Notes: generated by a model not told the origin, from the sequence alone. 64,000 nt of DNA from Thermostichus sp047462415 (GCF_047462415.1 NZ_JANSJE010000017.1:1-64000); one strand, 5' to 3'. Shown: positions 53,646-63,399, numbered from the stretch's first letter. Made by a program: numbers and translations.

Positions 53646-53945
53646 CTAGGTATCCGGGAAGAGGGTGATGGAATCTCCCTCGGCCAAGGTGACGATGGCT
53701 CGCTTGGGACGGGTGCGATAGCCAACAAAGCGACCCACCCGCCGTTGCTTGCGGGGCAGCTTTAGGGTGTTGACCGAGGTGACCCGCACTCCGAACATCT
53801 CCTCGACGGCGGCTCGGATGAGGGGCTTGGTGGCGGTGGGCATCACTTCAAAGACGTATTTGCGCTGTTCCATCAGGGCGGTTGCCTTTTCGGTGATGAC
53901 GGGTCGCAACAAGATATCGGCCAGGATCCGCTTGCTCTCAGTCAT
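53646..53945 (-). CDS. rplW: 50S ribosomal protein L23
   Basis: This 99-residue protein at the exit tunnel has LLRPVITEKATALMEQRKYVFEV and IRAAVEEMFGVRVTSVNTL. It overlaps the end of rplD by 8 bp. L23 is the docking site for trigger factor and SRP. Confidence 0.96.
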   Translation of the reverse strand: MTESKRILADILLRPVITEKATALMEQRKYVFEVMPTATKPLIRAAVEEMFGVRVTSVNTLKLPRKQRRVGRFVGYRTRPKRAIVTLAEGDSITLFPDT

Positions 53946-54798
53946 CGTCTTCCTCCTCTGCTGCGGCTGTTTCGGCCTCTTCTACGGCTGGTGGCTGGGC
54001 ACTGTCCTGATCCTGCAACTCTTCCTCGGCTACAGCCTGATCTGTTGGCTCTTGGAGAGTTGCTGGAGCAACTTCTTGATCCGCCTGATCTGCTTGCGCT
54101 TTTGGATCTTCTGGCTGAGCTTGACCTTCGGCGGCTTCGGCTTGGGTTACAGCTTCTGTTGCTGCGCCGGATCCCCAGCGGGCCTTGAGCTGTTCCAGGG
54201 CAGAGGTGGTGATCAGCACCCAATCGACGTTGAGCAGATCAAAAACGTTGATCTGATCCAGGCCGATCAGCTTGACGCGGGCAATGTTGCGCACGGCCCG
54301 CTCTACAGCTTGCGAGCGTTCGGCAACAATGAGCAAAGCTGATTGATCCTCCATCACTCCCCAGCGCAGCAGAGCTTGGGCCACGGCGCGGGTCTTGGGT
54401 GGGTTGAGCTGCTCCTGGAAATCTTCCACCACGATCAGGTCTTCCACCCGGCTTTGCAGAGCGGTGCGCAGGGCCAGTTGCCGCTCTTTGCGGTTCATGG
54501 CCAGGTTGTACTCCCGCTTGCGGGGGCCGAAGATCACCCCACCTTTGCGCCACAGGGGGGAGCGAATGGAGCCGGCGCGAGCCCGACCGGTACCTTTCTG
54601 CTTCCAAGGCTTGCGACCGCCACCCCGCACTTCGGCTCGGGTCTTGGTGTGGGCGTTGCCCTGGCGAGCGTTGGTCATCTGCCGGCGCAGAGCCAGATAG
54701 AGGATGTGGGGAGCTGTTGCGGGACGAGCCACTTTAAGACTTAGCTCGGCGCTGCCCACCGTTTCCCCTTGCCAATTTTTCACCACACAACTTGCCAT
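53938..54798 (-). CDS. rplD: 50S ribosomal protein L4 with acidic C-terminal extension
   Basis: This 286-residue protein contains a normal L4 core: RQMTNARQGNAHTKTRAEVRGGGRKPWKQKGTGRARAG (exit-tunnel loop) and VEDLIVVEDFQEQL, ending at about residue 206 with DWVLITTSALEQLKARWG. The remaining 80 residues are a low-complexity tail of Ala, Glu, Gln and Asp ending EEEDDD, absent from typical L4 (about 205-210). It overlaps rplW by 8 bp. Confidence 0.96.
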   Translation of the reverse strand: MASCVVKNWQGETVGSAELSLKVARPATAPHILYLALRRQMTNARQGNAHTKTRAEVRGGGRKPWKQKGTGRARAGSIRSPLWRKGGVIFGPRKREYNLAMNRKERQLALRTALQSRVEDLIVVEDFQEQLNPPKTRAVAQALLRWGVMEDQSALLIVAERSQAVERAVRNIARVKLIGLDQINVFDLLNVDWVLITTSALEQLKARWGSGAATEAVTQAEAAEGQAQPEDPKAQADQADQEVAPATLQEPTDQAVAEEELQDQDSAQPPAVEEAETAAAEEEDDD

Positions 54799-54840
54799 GG
54801 TTTCCTCGTCTTCGCGGATGCCGGTCAGCCTTGGTTTTGC

Positions 54841-55485
54841 CTAACGTCTGTTGCCCACCTGCTTAGCAGGGGTGATCTCCAGCAGCCCCCCTTCCACGCC
54901 GGGCACGCAACCCTTGATCACCAGCAGATCCCGCTCCGGATCCACCTGCACCAATTGCAATTTACGGGTGGTGGCTCGGCCACCTCCCAGCCGCCCTGCC
55001 ATGCGCATCCCCGGAAAGACGCGGCCTGGAGTTGTGCCGGCGCCGATGGAGCCTGGCCGGCGGTGGTTTTTGGAGCCGTGGGACATGGGGCCACGGCCGA
55101 AGTGGTGCCGCTTCTGATAGCCGGCAAACCCTCGCCCGATGGAGGTGCCCGCCACATCCACCAATTGGCCGGGGGAGAAAATCTCAACGGTAATTTTTTG
55201 CCCCAACTGGTAGGCTTCTGGCTGGTCAACCCGAAACTCCCGCAGGTGGCGCAGTAGCTCTGCCACCCCCGCTTTGCTGAGGTGGCCCCGCTGCGCCCGC
55301 GTGAGATGCTTTTCGGCAGTGGGCAAGTAGCCCAACTGAACGGCGTTGTAGCCATCTGTGGCTTGGGTTTTGATCTGGGTCACCGTGCAAGGCCCGGCCT
55401 GTACAACGGTGACCGGAATGGCCAGCCCTTCTGGAGAGAAGATCTGGGTCATGCCGACTTTTCTGCCAAGGATGCCAAGTGCCAC
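54841..55485 (-). CDS. rplC: 50S ribosomal protein L3
   Basis: This 214-residue protein starts at GTG 55485 behind GGGAGG with the family start ALGILGRKVGMTQIF. The segment FAGYQKRHHFGRGPMSHGSKNHR and MAGRLGGGRATT are diagnostic. It is the first gene of the operon; rpsJ (S10) is absent, as in other cyanobacteria, where it lies with the tuf genes. Confidence 0.97.
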   Translation of the reverse strand: MALGILGRKVGMTQIFSPEGLAIPVTVVQAGPCTVTQIKTQATDGYNAVQLGYLPTAEKHLTRAQRGHLSKAGVAELLRHLREFRVDQPEAYQLGQKITVEIFSPGQLVDVAGTSIGRGFAGYQKRHHFGRGPMSHGSKNHRRPGSIGAGTTPGRVFPGMRMAGRLGGGRATTRKLQLVQVDPERDLLVIKGCVPGVEGGLLEITPAKQVGNRR

Positions 55486-55913
55486 AAGAACCTCCCCTCG
55501 AGCCTGCACGACTCGTTTTCATCAACTCAGAACCGGCTCACTCCGACAATCAGCTAGCCGTCGAGACGGAGCCCTTTGGCTGGGTCAGCCAGATGCGTAG
55601 AGCAGCAGCGTGACGGCAGGAAAATCAGACTCTGGCTAAGTCTGCTGGCTCAGGCAAAAAAACAGTGCAGGGAGAGGCTAGGATCCCTGCCAATCTGGAC
55701 AGCACTGGGCCTGCTGCTCAGCTCGGCCTGAAGTTACACGCCAAACTGCTTTTGCTTAGAACTGCTCAGACTTGCCTGCAAAGAGGCAGTATCTGGAATA
55801 GCAGTACGTTGGGTTGCCGAAGCGCGTGGGCTTAGTTGGCAACGAAAACCAATCATAATGAAGCGAAGGCCTATTTGTCCAGTCTTTTGCCGAGAAAATG
55901 GTTGGGGAGGCCA
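55486..55913. other. 428-bp divergent spacer, S10 operon leader and helicase-like gene
   Basis: This spacer contains the promoter and leader of the ribosomal operon (minus) and the promoter of the plus-strand gene at 55914. An intrinsic terminator on the minus strand lies in it and is listed separately. No small RNA gene could be defined. Confidence 0.5.
55656..55690 (-). terminator. Intrinsic terminator in the leader upstream of rplC
   Basis: On the minus strand GCAGGGA (55690-55684) and TCCCTGC (55673-55667) form a 7-bp stem with a 10-nt loop, followed by ACTG and T7. It stands about 170 bp upstream of the rplC start. No minus-strand gene ends before it, so it is either a leader attenuator of the S10 operon or an insulator. 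Confidence 0.65.
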
Positions 55914-57917
55914 ATGACGGTGGAAGCAATGAGGAACCATTGGCGGGATCCCTTCCAAAGTGTGTTGGGCTGGGCAGGCAGTGGGCTGACCCAGGCTTGT
56001 GTGGAGCGCTATTGGAGTTTGTTGCAGGCGGGATCCGATCCGGCGCGGATCTTGTTTTTGGTGCGGAGTCAACGGCAGGCGGATGAGGTGTTGCGGCGCT
56101 TGCAGCAGTCCAGCTTGGGTTTGGTGGGGCCGTGGCGGATCGAGACGTTCTTGCAGCGGGTGGGGCGCTCTCTGGCCGATCATTGGCCGCAGGTGTGTGC
56201 CCGCCTCCCGCAGTTGCCCCCTCAGTTTGAGCCGATCCCCTTGGCCAAGGATCTGACTCAATTTCTCTGCCAACGGGCCTGCGCTTTGTGCCCGCGGCAT
56301 GGGCAAGTCTTTGCCGGCGTTGGGCTCAAGGAGTTCCAGATCTGGGATCAGATCAGCAGTGCTGCCTATATTGCGGGGGCTTCGGGTTTGGCGGCGGAAG
56401 CGGTGGGATCCCGGCTGGCAGCGGCCTGGCCGGCGGAGGGGGATCCGGGGCGGGCAGAGGCTTTGCAGGCGATGGGCTGTTGTGTGGAGCGGCTGTGGGA
56501 GGTGGGGTTGCGGCTGGGATCCCTGGATTTTGGCTTGCAGATCCGGCTGTTTGGTGAGTACATCTTGCCGCTGGCGGAGTTTTGGCAGGAGTGGGATCAC
56601 CTGATCGTGGATCAGGCGGAAGACAGTTGCGGGGTGGCGCTGGAGTTTTACCGGCAAGGGCAAGCCCATCTGCAAAGCCAGTTTTTTAGCTACACCCTCG
56701 GCGGCGGAGTCTCGTTGACCGGGATCCCGGAGGCAGTAGCTGACTTTTTGATGGAAAACACCCGGGTTCAGCTTCTGGAGAGGAGCTATCGCGGCTCGGC
56801 CGGCATGATTCGGCTGGGGGTGCAGATTGTGCGGGTGCTGGATCCCCAGTTTTCGCATTCGCTGCCCGAACCGAAGGGGGGAGAGCCGCCGAAGGTGCAG
56901 GTGCTGGAGGGAGAGACTCTGTTTACAGCGGTGGAAGGGATGGTTGCTGAGATCCGGCAGCTTTTGCGGGCCGGGATCCCGGCCTCTCGCATTGCTGTTT
57001 TGCTGCCGCGTATGGATGTGGGGGTGAGCCTGAGGCTGCAGGAGCAATTGCCGGAGGTCTTGCCGATCGCCCCTTTCCCGGCGTTGATCCGCTACCCGTT
57101 GGTGCGCGCAGTGCTGACGGCAGCGGAATTGGCCCATCCCGAGTGGGGCGCTTTTCCCACCCTGCCGGCCTGGCGGCTGCTGTTGAGCTGGGTGTTGGAT
57201 CTGGATCCCATCCGGGCAGCCCTGTTGGCCCAAGATACCTGGGATCCGGTGGGTCGTTCTCTGCGTTCCCGAACCGCGGTACGGCAGCCGGAGCGGGTGG
57301 GGTTTGCCAACCTGGAGCGCTACCAGCGATTGTTCGATTGGCTACGCGGCTATCCTCCTGGGCCTTCATTGGCCGTCTTCTTTCAGCGGTTTTTTGCCGA
57401 TCACTTGGCCCCGGTGATTTCCTCCCCTCAGGATCAGGAGCTGCTGCGCGTGCTGATAGAGGCGGCGCAACGGTTTCGCCGGGCCTTCCCTACCGAAGGG
57501 GATGCCGCCTTTTTGGCCATGATCCGCTCGGGACAAACCCCCAGCAGCGGACGCTTTGAGCCCGACTATTCCCGCTACCTGGTGGTGGCGACGCCGGTGG
57601 CCTATATCAATCGAGGTTTAGAGGCAGATTACCAGTTTTGGTTCGACATCACCAATCCGCTTTGGTCCCGTTCTCTCTGGCGTGTGCTTTACAACAGCCG
57701 TGTGCTGACACCGGAGTGGGATGGGGAGGTTTTCGACGCGGCCCAAGACCTACAGGCGCGTCAACAAATTCTGGCTCGCACGCTGCTCAACCTCTGTTGC
57801 CGAACTCGGAAGGGGCTGTGGCTGGTGCGCTCCACTTGTAACTACCGCGGCGAAGAGAACACCGGCATGTTAGATTACCTCATTTTAAAGGCCGCGAAGG
57901 CCATGGCCACGGCTTGA
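55914..57917 (+). CDS. UvrD/RecB-like superfamily 1 protein with degenerate helicase motifs
   Basis: This 667-residue protein from ATG 55914 (GGGAGG upstream) aligns by eye with SF1A helicases, yet key residues are lost. Motif I is GWAGSGLTQ (residue about 18-26) where Lys-Thr is expected. Motif Ia is like ILFLVRSQRQADEVLRRL, motif II is LIVDQAEDS instead of DExQD, and motif IV is like LLERSYRGSAGMIRLG. Motif V is near RGLEADYQFWFD and motif VI near LNLCCRTRKGLWLV, without the usual Arg pattern of ALTRAR. It is probably without ATPase activity and may be a structural or DNA-binding paralogue. A frame open to 55836 is less likely. Confidence 0.6.
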   Translation: MTVEAMRNHWRDPFQSVLGWAGSGLTQACVERYWSLLQAGSDPARILFLVRSQRQADEVLRRLQQSSLGLVGPWRIETFLQRVGRSLADHWPQVCARLPQLPPQFEPIPLAKDLTQFLCQRACALCPRHGQVFAGVGLKEFQIWDQISSAAYIAGASGLAAEAVGSRLAAAWPAEGDPGRAEALQAMGCCVERLWEVGLRLGSLDFGLQIRLFGEYILPLAEFWQEWDHLIVDQAEDSCGVALEFYRQGQAHLQSQFFSYTLGGGVSLTGIPEAVADFLMENTRVQLLERSYRGSAGMIRLGVQIVRVLDPQFSHSLPEPKGGEPPKVQVLEGETLFTAVEGMVAEIRQLLRAGIPASRIAVLLPRMDVGVSLRLQEQLPEVLPIAPFPALIRYPLVRAVLTAAELAHPEWGAFPTLPAWRLLLSWVLDLDPIRAALLAQDTWDPVGRSLRSRTAVRQPERVGFANLERYQRLFDWLRGYPPGPSLAVFFQRFFADHLAPVISSPQDQELLRVLIEAAQRFRRAFPTEGDAAFLAMIRSGQTPSSGRFEPDYSRYLVVATPVAYINRGLEADYQFWFDITNPLWSRSLWRVLYNSRVLTPEWDGEVFDAAQDLQARQQILARTLLNLCCRTRKGLWLVRSTCNYRGEENTGMLDYLILKAAKAMATA

Positions 57918-58227
57918 TTCAGAGTGCTACGACTTGCTCCTGGCGGCAGATGTGTTCATCTATCTGGGGGATTTGGGCCAGGTCTTGCCGGCCTGTGGGC
58001 GGGTGCTCAATCCCGGCGGGCTTTTGGCCTTCACCGTCGAGCAGGGATCCGTCCCCGGCTACGAGCTGGGATCCACCACGGGGCGCTCTGCCCACTCCGC
58101 CGCCTACGTGCTGCGGCAGGCAGAACGGGCAGGGCTGGATCCCGTCTATCATCAGAACTTTACCCTGCGGCGAGAGGGAGAAACCGACGTGCCCGGAGCC
58201 GTGTGGTGTTTACGTCGGCAGCCGTGA
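57916..58227 (+). pseudogene. C-terminal fragment of an SAM-dependent methyltransferase
   Basis: The frame reads DSECYDLLLAADVFIYLGDL, then a GGLLAFTVEQ segment, GRSAHSAAYVLRQAERAGL and a final VPGAVWCLRRQP. This is the second half of a class I methyltransferase of the TPR-associated type (post-motif II and III). The N-terminal SAM-binding part is missing, because the frame runs into the stop region of the preceding gene. A TTG at 57934 gives a 97-residue ORF, but such a fragment cannot bind SAM. Confidence 0.65.
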
Positions 58228-58325
58228 TCGAAAGCGGCCGGCCCGAAATGGCTGTAGGCCCTCTATCCGCGCTCGGAAAGAATCGAGTAGAGTGGGGACG
58301 CCCGCCTGGACTTGGATTGGGTTTT

Positions 58326-60695
58326 ATGAATCCGGATACCCCGGCGCCCTCGTCCCGCCGCTTTCCCCTTCGTCCTGTGGCAACGCTGGCCCTCGCCGTC
58401 GGCCTCCTGGCGGGGCTGGGAGCGGGGGGCTACGTCCTACTGCAGCGGCTACGGCTGCAGATGCACCGGGATCTGATCCTCTATCGGTACGCCGCTTTCT
58501 CCGGCTATGAAGATGTGGCAGCGTTCGATCCCGGCCCAAGCGACCGCTGGTTTCCTCTGACCTATCCTGTGCTAGCCCGCTGGGGGGGATCCGCCGACCC
58601 AAGCCGCCGCAGCTACGCCTTTTACACTTTACAAAGCCATGGCCTGCCTTACAGCCGCTGGTGGTTGGAGGATCGGCTGCGGCAAAATCCGGCTGAGTTT
58701 TTCGCCCCAGCGGCGTTGTTCGGGGGCTACGACTACTCCAGCGGTCAGGAGATCCCGCCCCAGTACGAGCTGTTTGGGCTGGATCGGCCAGAGTCGGTGC
58801 AGCGCCTCACCGAGCTGGCCTTGGCCGGGATCCAAGCCGATAGCCCGGAGTGGAGTTTCAATCTCAACTGGCTCAACAGCTTGCTCACCCAAGAAGGATT
58901 TCCCTTTCGAGAGCAGGTCTACGGGGTGCTGATCCCCGCCTTGGAAAGCAGCCCTCCACAGCGGGCCAAGAAACTCTTGAGCGTCTTGCCCTATGAGGAG
59001 GAAGGGATCCCATCCTGGGCGCTATCCCAGGTGCAGGCGGTGCGGCAGCGGGTTGAGGAGAGTACCACCTCTTACATCGATTTTTATGGGCGCGCCGACC
59101 AGGTGCTGCTCCTAGAACAGCCAACAGTGCAGGCGGTGCGCCCTCTGTATGAAGGTTTACCACCCTCATCTCGAGAGTTTTTTCTGCTGCAGATAGCGGA
59201 GCCGGAAACCCTCAACCCTGGTGCTCAGGTGTTGTTGCGCAGTGTGGTGGCCGATGATGCCGACCCACAGCGGTTTTTGGCGGCGGCCCTGCTCTACATC
59301 AAGGGGGATCCCGTCGGGGAGCCGCTGCTGCAGAGGTCTCTCAACGAGGATTTGGCCGCTCTGCACGGCATCAGCAATGGTTTGGTTTTGCTGCAGCTGG
59401 CGGAGGCTTTTCCCAACTCCCGCTTTACCCAAGCTTGCCGGGAATATGCCCGCATTCGCGGGGGCAGCTATTTTGGCTATTCCCCCCACAATCCCGAGAC
59501 CGGCGAGCCGATCCCGCGGCCTTTCCCCCCGGCAGAAGAAGAGGCCCTTTGGCGGGCTTGGCTGACCACCTACCCGGATCACCCCGGCGCCGACGATGCC
59601 CTCTTTTGGTTGACGCGCACCTTGGAGTGGCAAAGCAAGCGGGAGGAGGCGCTGCTCCTTTTGGCCAACTGGCTGGCGGAGCCCTTTGGCGATGGGGACA
59701 TGCGCTACGTCTTGCGCCGCCGCCTGCTTTTGCTCCTAGACAGCGGCGCAACCCCCGGCGAGTTGCAGGCTTTTCTCGACCGCCACGGGGATCATCCTCT
59801 GGCTGCCGCCGTCCGCTATGCGCTGGCGGTGCGCTACGCCCGCGAGCACCGCTACGACCAAGCCCTCCGGTTGACGGAAAATCTGGCTTTGGATGCGGTG
59901 TTGGAGCGCTACCCCTTGCTGGATGGCAGCTACTGGCTTTACGACTGGGATCCAGAACCCGGCAGCCGCACCCCTTTGGATCCGGAAATCCAGGCCCAAC
60001 GAAAACGCTGGCGAGAATTGAGGCGGTGGCAAGCCCGCTCCACCCCCCAGCAGCGCTATCAACTGGCCGCCCACTGGGCCGCTGCCGACGGTTGGCGCAA
60101 TGGCTACCTGTGGCTGTTTAACCGCAACCGCGCTGCTGGCCTCAGCCTGGATGCCGAGGAAAGGACACCGCCCCGACCGGCTGCTTCTGATGGTTCCTTA
60201 TCCAACTATCAGCGGGCCAATCACCATGCTGTGGCAGCAGAGTTGCTCGGCTCTGTGCTGGCGGATCCCAGCGCCCCTGCCCACTTGCAAGAGAAAAGTC
60301 TTTACTGGCAGGTGGTGATCCTCTACCGCCAGTACACCGCCTACCCTCCCGACGAGACGGCAGCCATCTATCCGCTGCCGGGCTTTCCCCCAGGGGTGAC
60401 CGAAGATGCCAGCTTGTTCGACACGCCGCTGCCCGACTACGTGGATCCCAGCGACCCTGGAGATCGCTACTTTCTGGAAGCCAAAGCCTTGCGGGACGGC
60501 TATGCCCGCCAGGCGATCTACGCCGGCAATGAGCTGCTGGCCCGCTTCCCGCAGAGCCGCTATGCCGGGGATGTGCTCATGAGTCTGTACGGCCTGACGG
60601 GAGATGCCACCTTTCTAGGGCGGCTGCTGGCGCAATTTCCCGACAGCGATCGTGCTCTGGAGGCAGCGCTGGAGCTGGGGCCCGTTGACCACTGA
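58326..60695 (+). CDS. Large envelope-anchored helical-repeat protein
   Basis: This 789-residue protein starts at ATG 58326 with one transmembrane segment (about residues 18-40, VATLALAVGLLAGLGAGGYVLL). The rest is predicted periplasmic, helical and TPR-like, with paired-helix patterns such as NSRFTQACREYARIRGG, HPGADDALFWLTRTLEWQSKREEAL and FPQSRYAGDVLMSLYGL. Such solenoids usually scaffold other proteins. No catalytic domain was found; it resembles the superhelical half of Slt-type proteins without the SLT domain. The open frame continues upstream to 57924 but that part covers the methyltransferase remnant in another frame. Confidence 0.72.
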   Translation: MNPDTPAPSSRRFPLRPVATLALAVGLLAGLGAGGYVLLQRLRLQMHRDLILYRYAAFSGYEDVAAFDPGPSDRWFPLTYPVLARWGGSADPSRRSYAFYTLQSHGLPYSRWWLEDRLRQNPAEFFAPAALFGGYDYSSGQEIPPQYELFGLDRPESVQRLTELALAGIQADSPEWSFNLNWLNSLLTQEGFPFREQVYGVLIPALESSPPQRAKKLLSVLPYEEEGIPSWALSQVQAVRQRVEESTTSYIDFYGRADQVLLLEQPTVQAVRPLYEGLPPSSREFFLLQIAEPETLNPGAQVLLRSVVADDADPQRFLAAALLYIKGDPVGEPLLQRSLNEDLAALHGISNGLVLLQLAEAFPNSRFTQACREYARIRGGSYFGYSPHNPETGEPIPRPFPPAEEEALWRAWLTTYPDHPGADDALFWLTRTLEWQSKREEALLLLANWLAEPFGDGDMRYVLRRRLLLLLDSGATPGELQAFLDRHGDHPLAAAVRYALAVRYAREHRYDQALRLTENLALDAVLERYPLLDGSYWLYDWDPEPGSRTPLDPEIQAQRKRWRELRRWQARSTPQQRYQLAAHWAAADGWRNGYLWLFNRNRAAGLSLDAEERTPPRPAASDGSLSNYQRANHHAVAAELLGSVLADPSAPAHLQEKSLYWQVVILYRQYTAYPPDETAAIYPLPGFPPGVTEDASLFDTPLPDYVDPSDPGDRYFLEAKALRDGYARQAIYAGNELLARFPQSRYAGDVLMSLYGLTGDATFLGRLLAQFPDSDRALEAALELGPVDH

Positions 60696-60867
60696 GTCTT
60701 CGCCGTACCGCAGCTTCATAGCCTCTTCACAGAGCCTGCATGGAAGGCCAATAGCGGTATTCTAGGACGAGAGCCGTCTTGCGGGATCCGGGAAGGAAAG
60801 CTTTATCTCCCCTTTATCTTGCCGGATCTGGGTTAGCCTTGGGTTGAGTTTCCTTGGGCCCTGCCTG

Positions 60868-61404
60868 ATGGATCCCGCCACCTTTTTGGAGCGCTACGGG
60901 TTTGAGCTGGAGGGGCAGCCCGGCCAGGTGTGGGTGGGGCGCTGGGGCCAGCGGTTCCCGGTCTCTTGGATCCCGGCGGCCCTGCTGGAAGCCCTCTACC
61001 AGGGGCGCTACAAGGCCGCCTCTGTGGAACAGATCCTCCGCCTCTGGCAGCGCCGCGGCGCTCCTCACCTCACCTTTCCCCTAGAAATCAGCCAATCCCT
61101 GTGGCGGGAACAGCAGGAGCTGATCCGGTCTTTGGTTGCGGATGCCCTTGCCCGTTCTCCTTTGCCACCCGTAGCCTCGGCGGGATCCCTGTTTTCCAGA
61201 GAATCGGCCATATCTCTAAACTTGTTGTTGGATCAGTTGCAGGATCTCCCGCCCAAGCTGCGCCACCTGCTCGTTCATTTGCATCCTGCCCCGCCAACCT
61301 CCTCGGCGGCTCGCGCTGGCGGGACGGAGCTTTTGGTAACTTTGGAGCTGCAGCTTGCCGACCCTTCGGATCCTGCCCAGCCATCCCAAGGACAGCCTCG
61401 GTGA
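60868..61404 (+). CDS. Conserved cyanobacterial protein of unknown function
   Basis: This 178-residue protein starts at ATG 60868 with MDPATFLERYGFELEGQPG. The block IPAALLEALYQGRYKAASVEQILRLWQRRG (about residues 38-67) recalls a small protein family I believe to be restricted to cyanobacteria, with a helix-turn-helix feel but no named function. The C-terminal part is variable and Pro/Ala rich. A start at 60844 (TTG) is open but less likely. Confidence 0.65.
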   Translation: MDPATFLERYGFELEGQPGQVWVGRWGQRFPVSWIPAALLEALYQGRYKAASVEQILRLWQRRGAPHLTFPLEISQSLWREQQELIRSLVADALARSPLPPVASAGSLFSRESAISLNLLLDQLQDLPPKLRHLLVHLHPAPPTSSAARAGGTELLVTLELQLADPSDPAQPSQGQPR

Positions 61405-61491
61405 GTTTGCAATTTTGCCTCAGGGATCCTTGCCATCACCAACTCCGGCGTACTCCCGCCACAGCAGAGCTTGTCGGGATGGGGGATAGGA

Positions 61492-61766
61492 TTGACACTC
61501 CCCCGACTTTAGTCGGGGGATTCTTACGCAGTCCATAGACGGACTCGCAAAGGCGCTGTCAAGACGCCCCTAGACGGTTCCTTGGAACCAAGTCTCAAGG
61601 TTCCGCTTACTTGCTGACTTACAGCACTGTCCGGGTCTTTCACCGGGGTGGGTGCTTGCTTGGGATTGGTAATCATAGCATTGGCGAGCGACTCAAGTCG
61701 CTCAAGGACTACGTCCCGCTAACGCGAACGGGCTTTTCCGCTCCGTACTTTAGTACGGGGCTACCC
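61492..61766 (-). mobile_element. Miniature element derived from an IS200/IS605 (TnpB-type) transposon
   Basis: Both ends have hairpins with a TTTA or TAAA loop: CCCCCGAC/GTCGGGGG at 61500-61519 and CCGTAC/GTACGG at 61743-61758. On the minus strand the right end reads as a hairpin followed by GAGTGTCAATC, which I recall as the style of IS200/IS605 right ends. Between lie three more hairpins: AGTCC/GGACT (61530-61545), GGTTCC/GGAACC (61576-61589) and GAGCGACT/AGTCGCTC (61686-61703). No TnpA or TnpB ORF is present. The content looks like the 3' noncoding RNA (omegaRNA) part of such elements. Confidence 0.65.
61705..61727 (+). repeat. Interspersed repeat copy 2
   Basis: AGGACTACGTCCC followed by GCTAACGCGA, inside the IS605-like element. 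It is one of three close matches in non-coding DNA of the window. Confidence 0.6.
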
Positions 61767-61855
61767 AGCTGCCCCCCTGTGTCGCCACCCTGGCAGAGCC
61801 AAAACCGAGGGCCCCCAAACCGTCTCTGTCGCCGCCTGGGGATCCCAACTCTTGC

Positions 61856-63115
<1,260 letters not shown>

Positions 63116-63266
63116 CGAACCTCTCCTTAAGACGAAACAGATGAAACTGGGAGCCTGCTCAGGCCAGAAAGCCAGGCCCACCTGTCCGTTCATCGGCGGC
63201 CAGGACCCAAAAAGGCAGGCCTAGCCGGTGGATCAGCGCAGTTGCCAGAGCAACCCACCGCACCCG

Positions 63267-63289
63267 AGGACTTCGTCCCACTGACGCGA
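63267..63289 (+). repeat. Interspersed repeat copy 3, in metK leader
   Basis: AGGACTTCGTCCC followed by ACTGACGCGA, matching the copies at 11833 and 61705. It lies between the riboswitch terminator and the metK start codon, so it is transcribed when the terminator is read through. Confidence 0.6.
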
Positions 63290-63351
63290 TAGAGCCTTGC
63301 TCCGCCGCTGCGACCAGAGCTGTGGGAGCCGCTAAAGGGTAAAGTCGCCAG

Positions 63352-63375
63352 AAAAAGCCCCCACCTAAAAGGGCT
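63352..63375 (-). terminator. Terminator of the metK SAM-I riboswitch
   Basis: On the minus strand AGCCC (63375-63371) and GGGCT (63360-63356) form a stem followed by a T-run (about TTTTT). It lies 24 nt after the aptamer end. The 5' stem side GCCCTTTTA can instead pair with TAAAGGC made by the 3' strand of aptamer helix P1 and the next bases. This is the expected antiterminator switch. Confidence 0.65.
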
Positions 63376-63399
63376 ATCCTCTAGAGAAAACTTTATTGC

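Noticed and set aside
55734..57233. Long minus-strand open frame (499 codons) opposite the helicase-like gene
   Set aside because: It is low-complexity in Gln, His and Pro, matches no family and is antisense to a better-supported gene. Long shadow frames are common at this GC content.
57924..58325. N-terminal extension of the large envelope protein frame
   Set aside because: The frame is open but Arg/Gly rich and overlaps the methyltransferase remnant. The ATG at 58326 directly precedes a membrane anchor.
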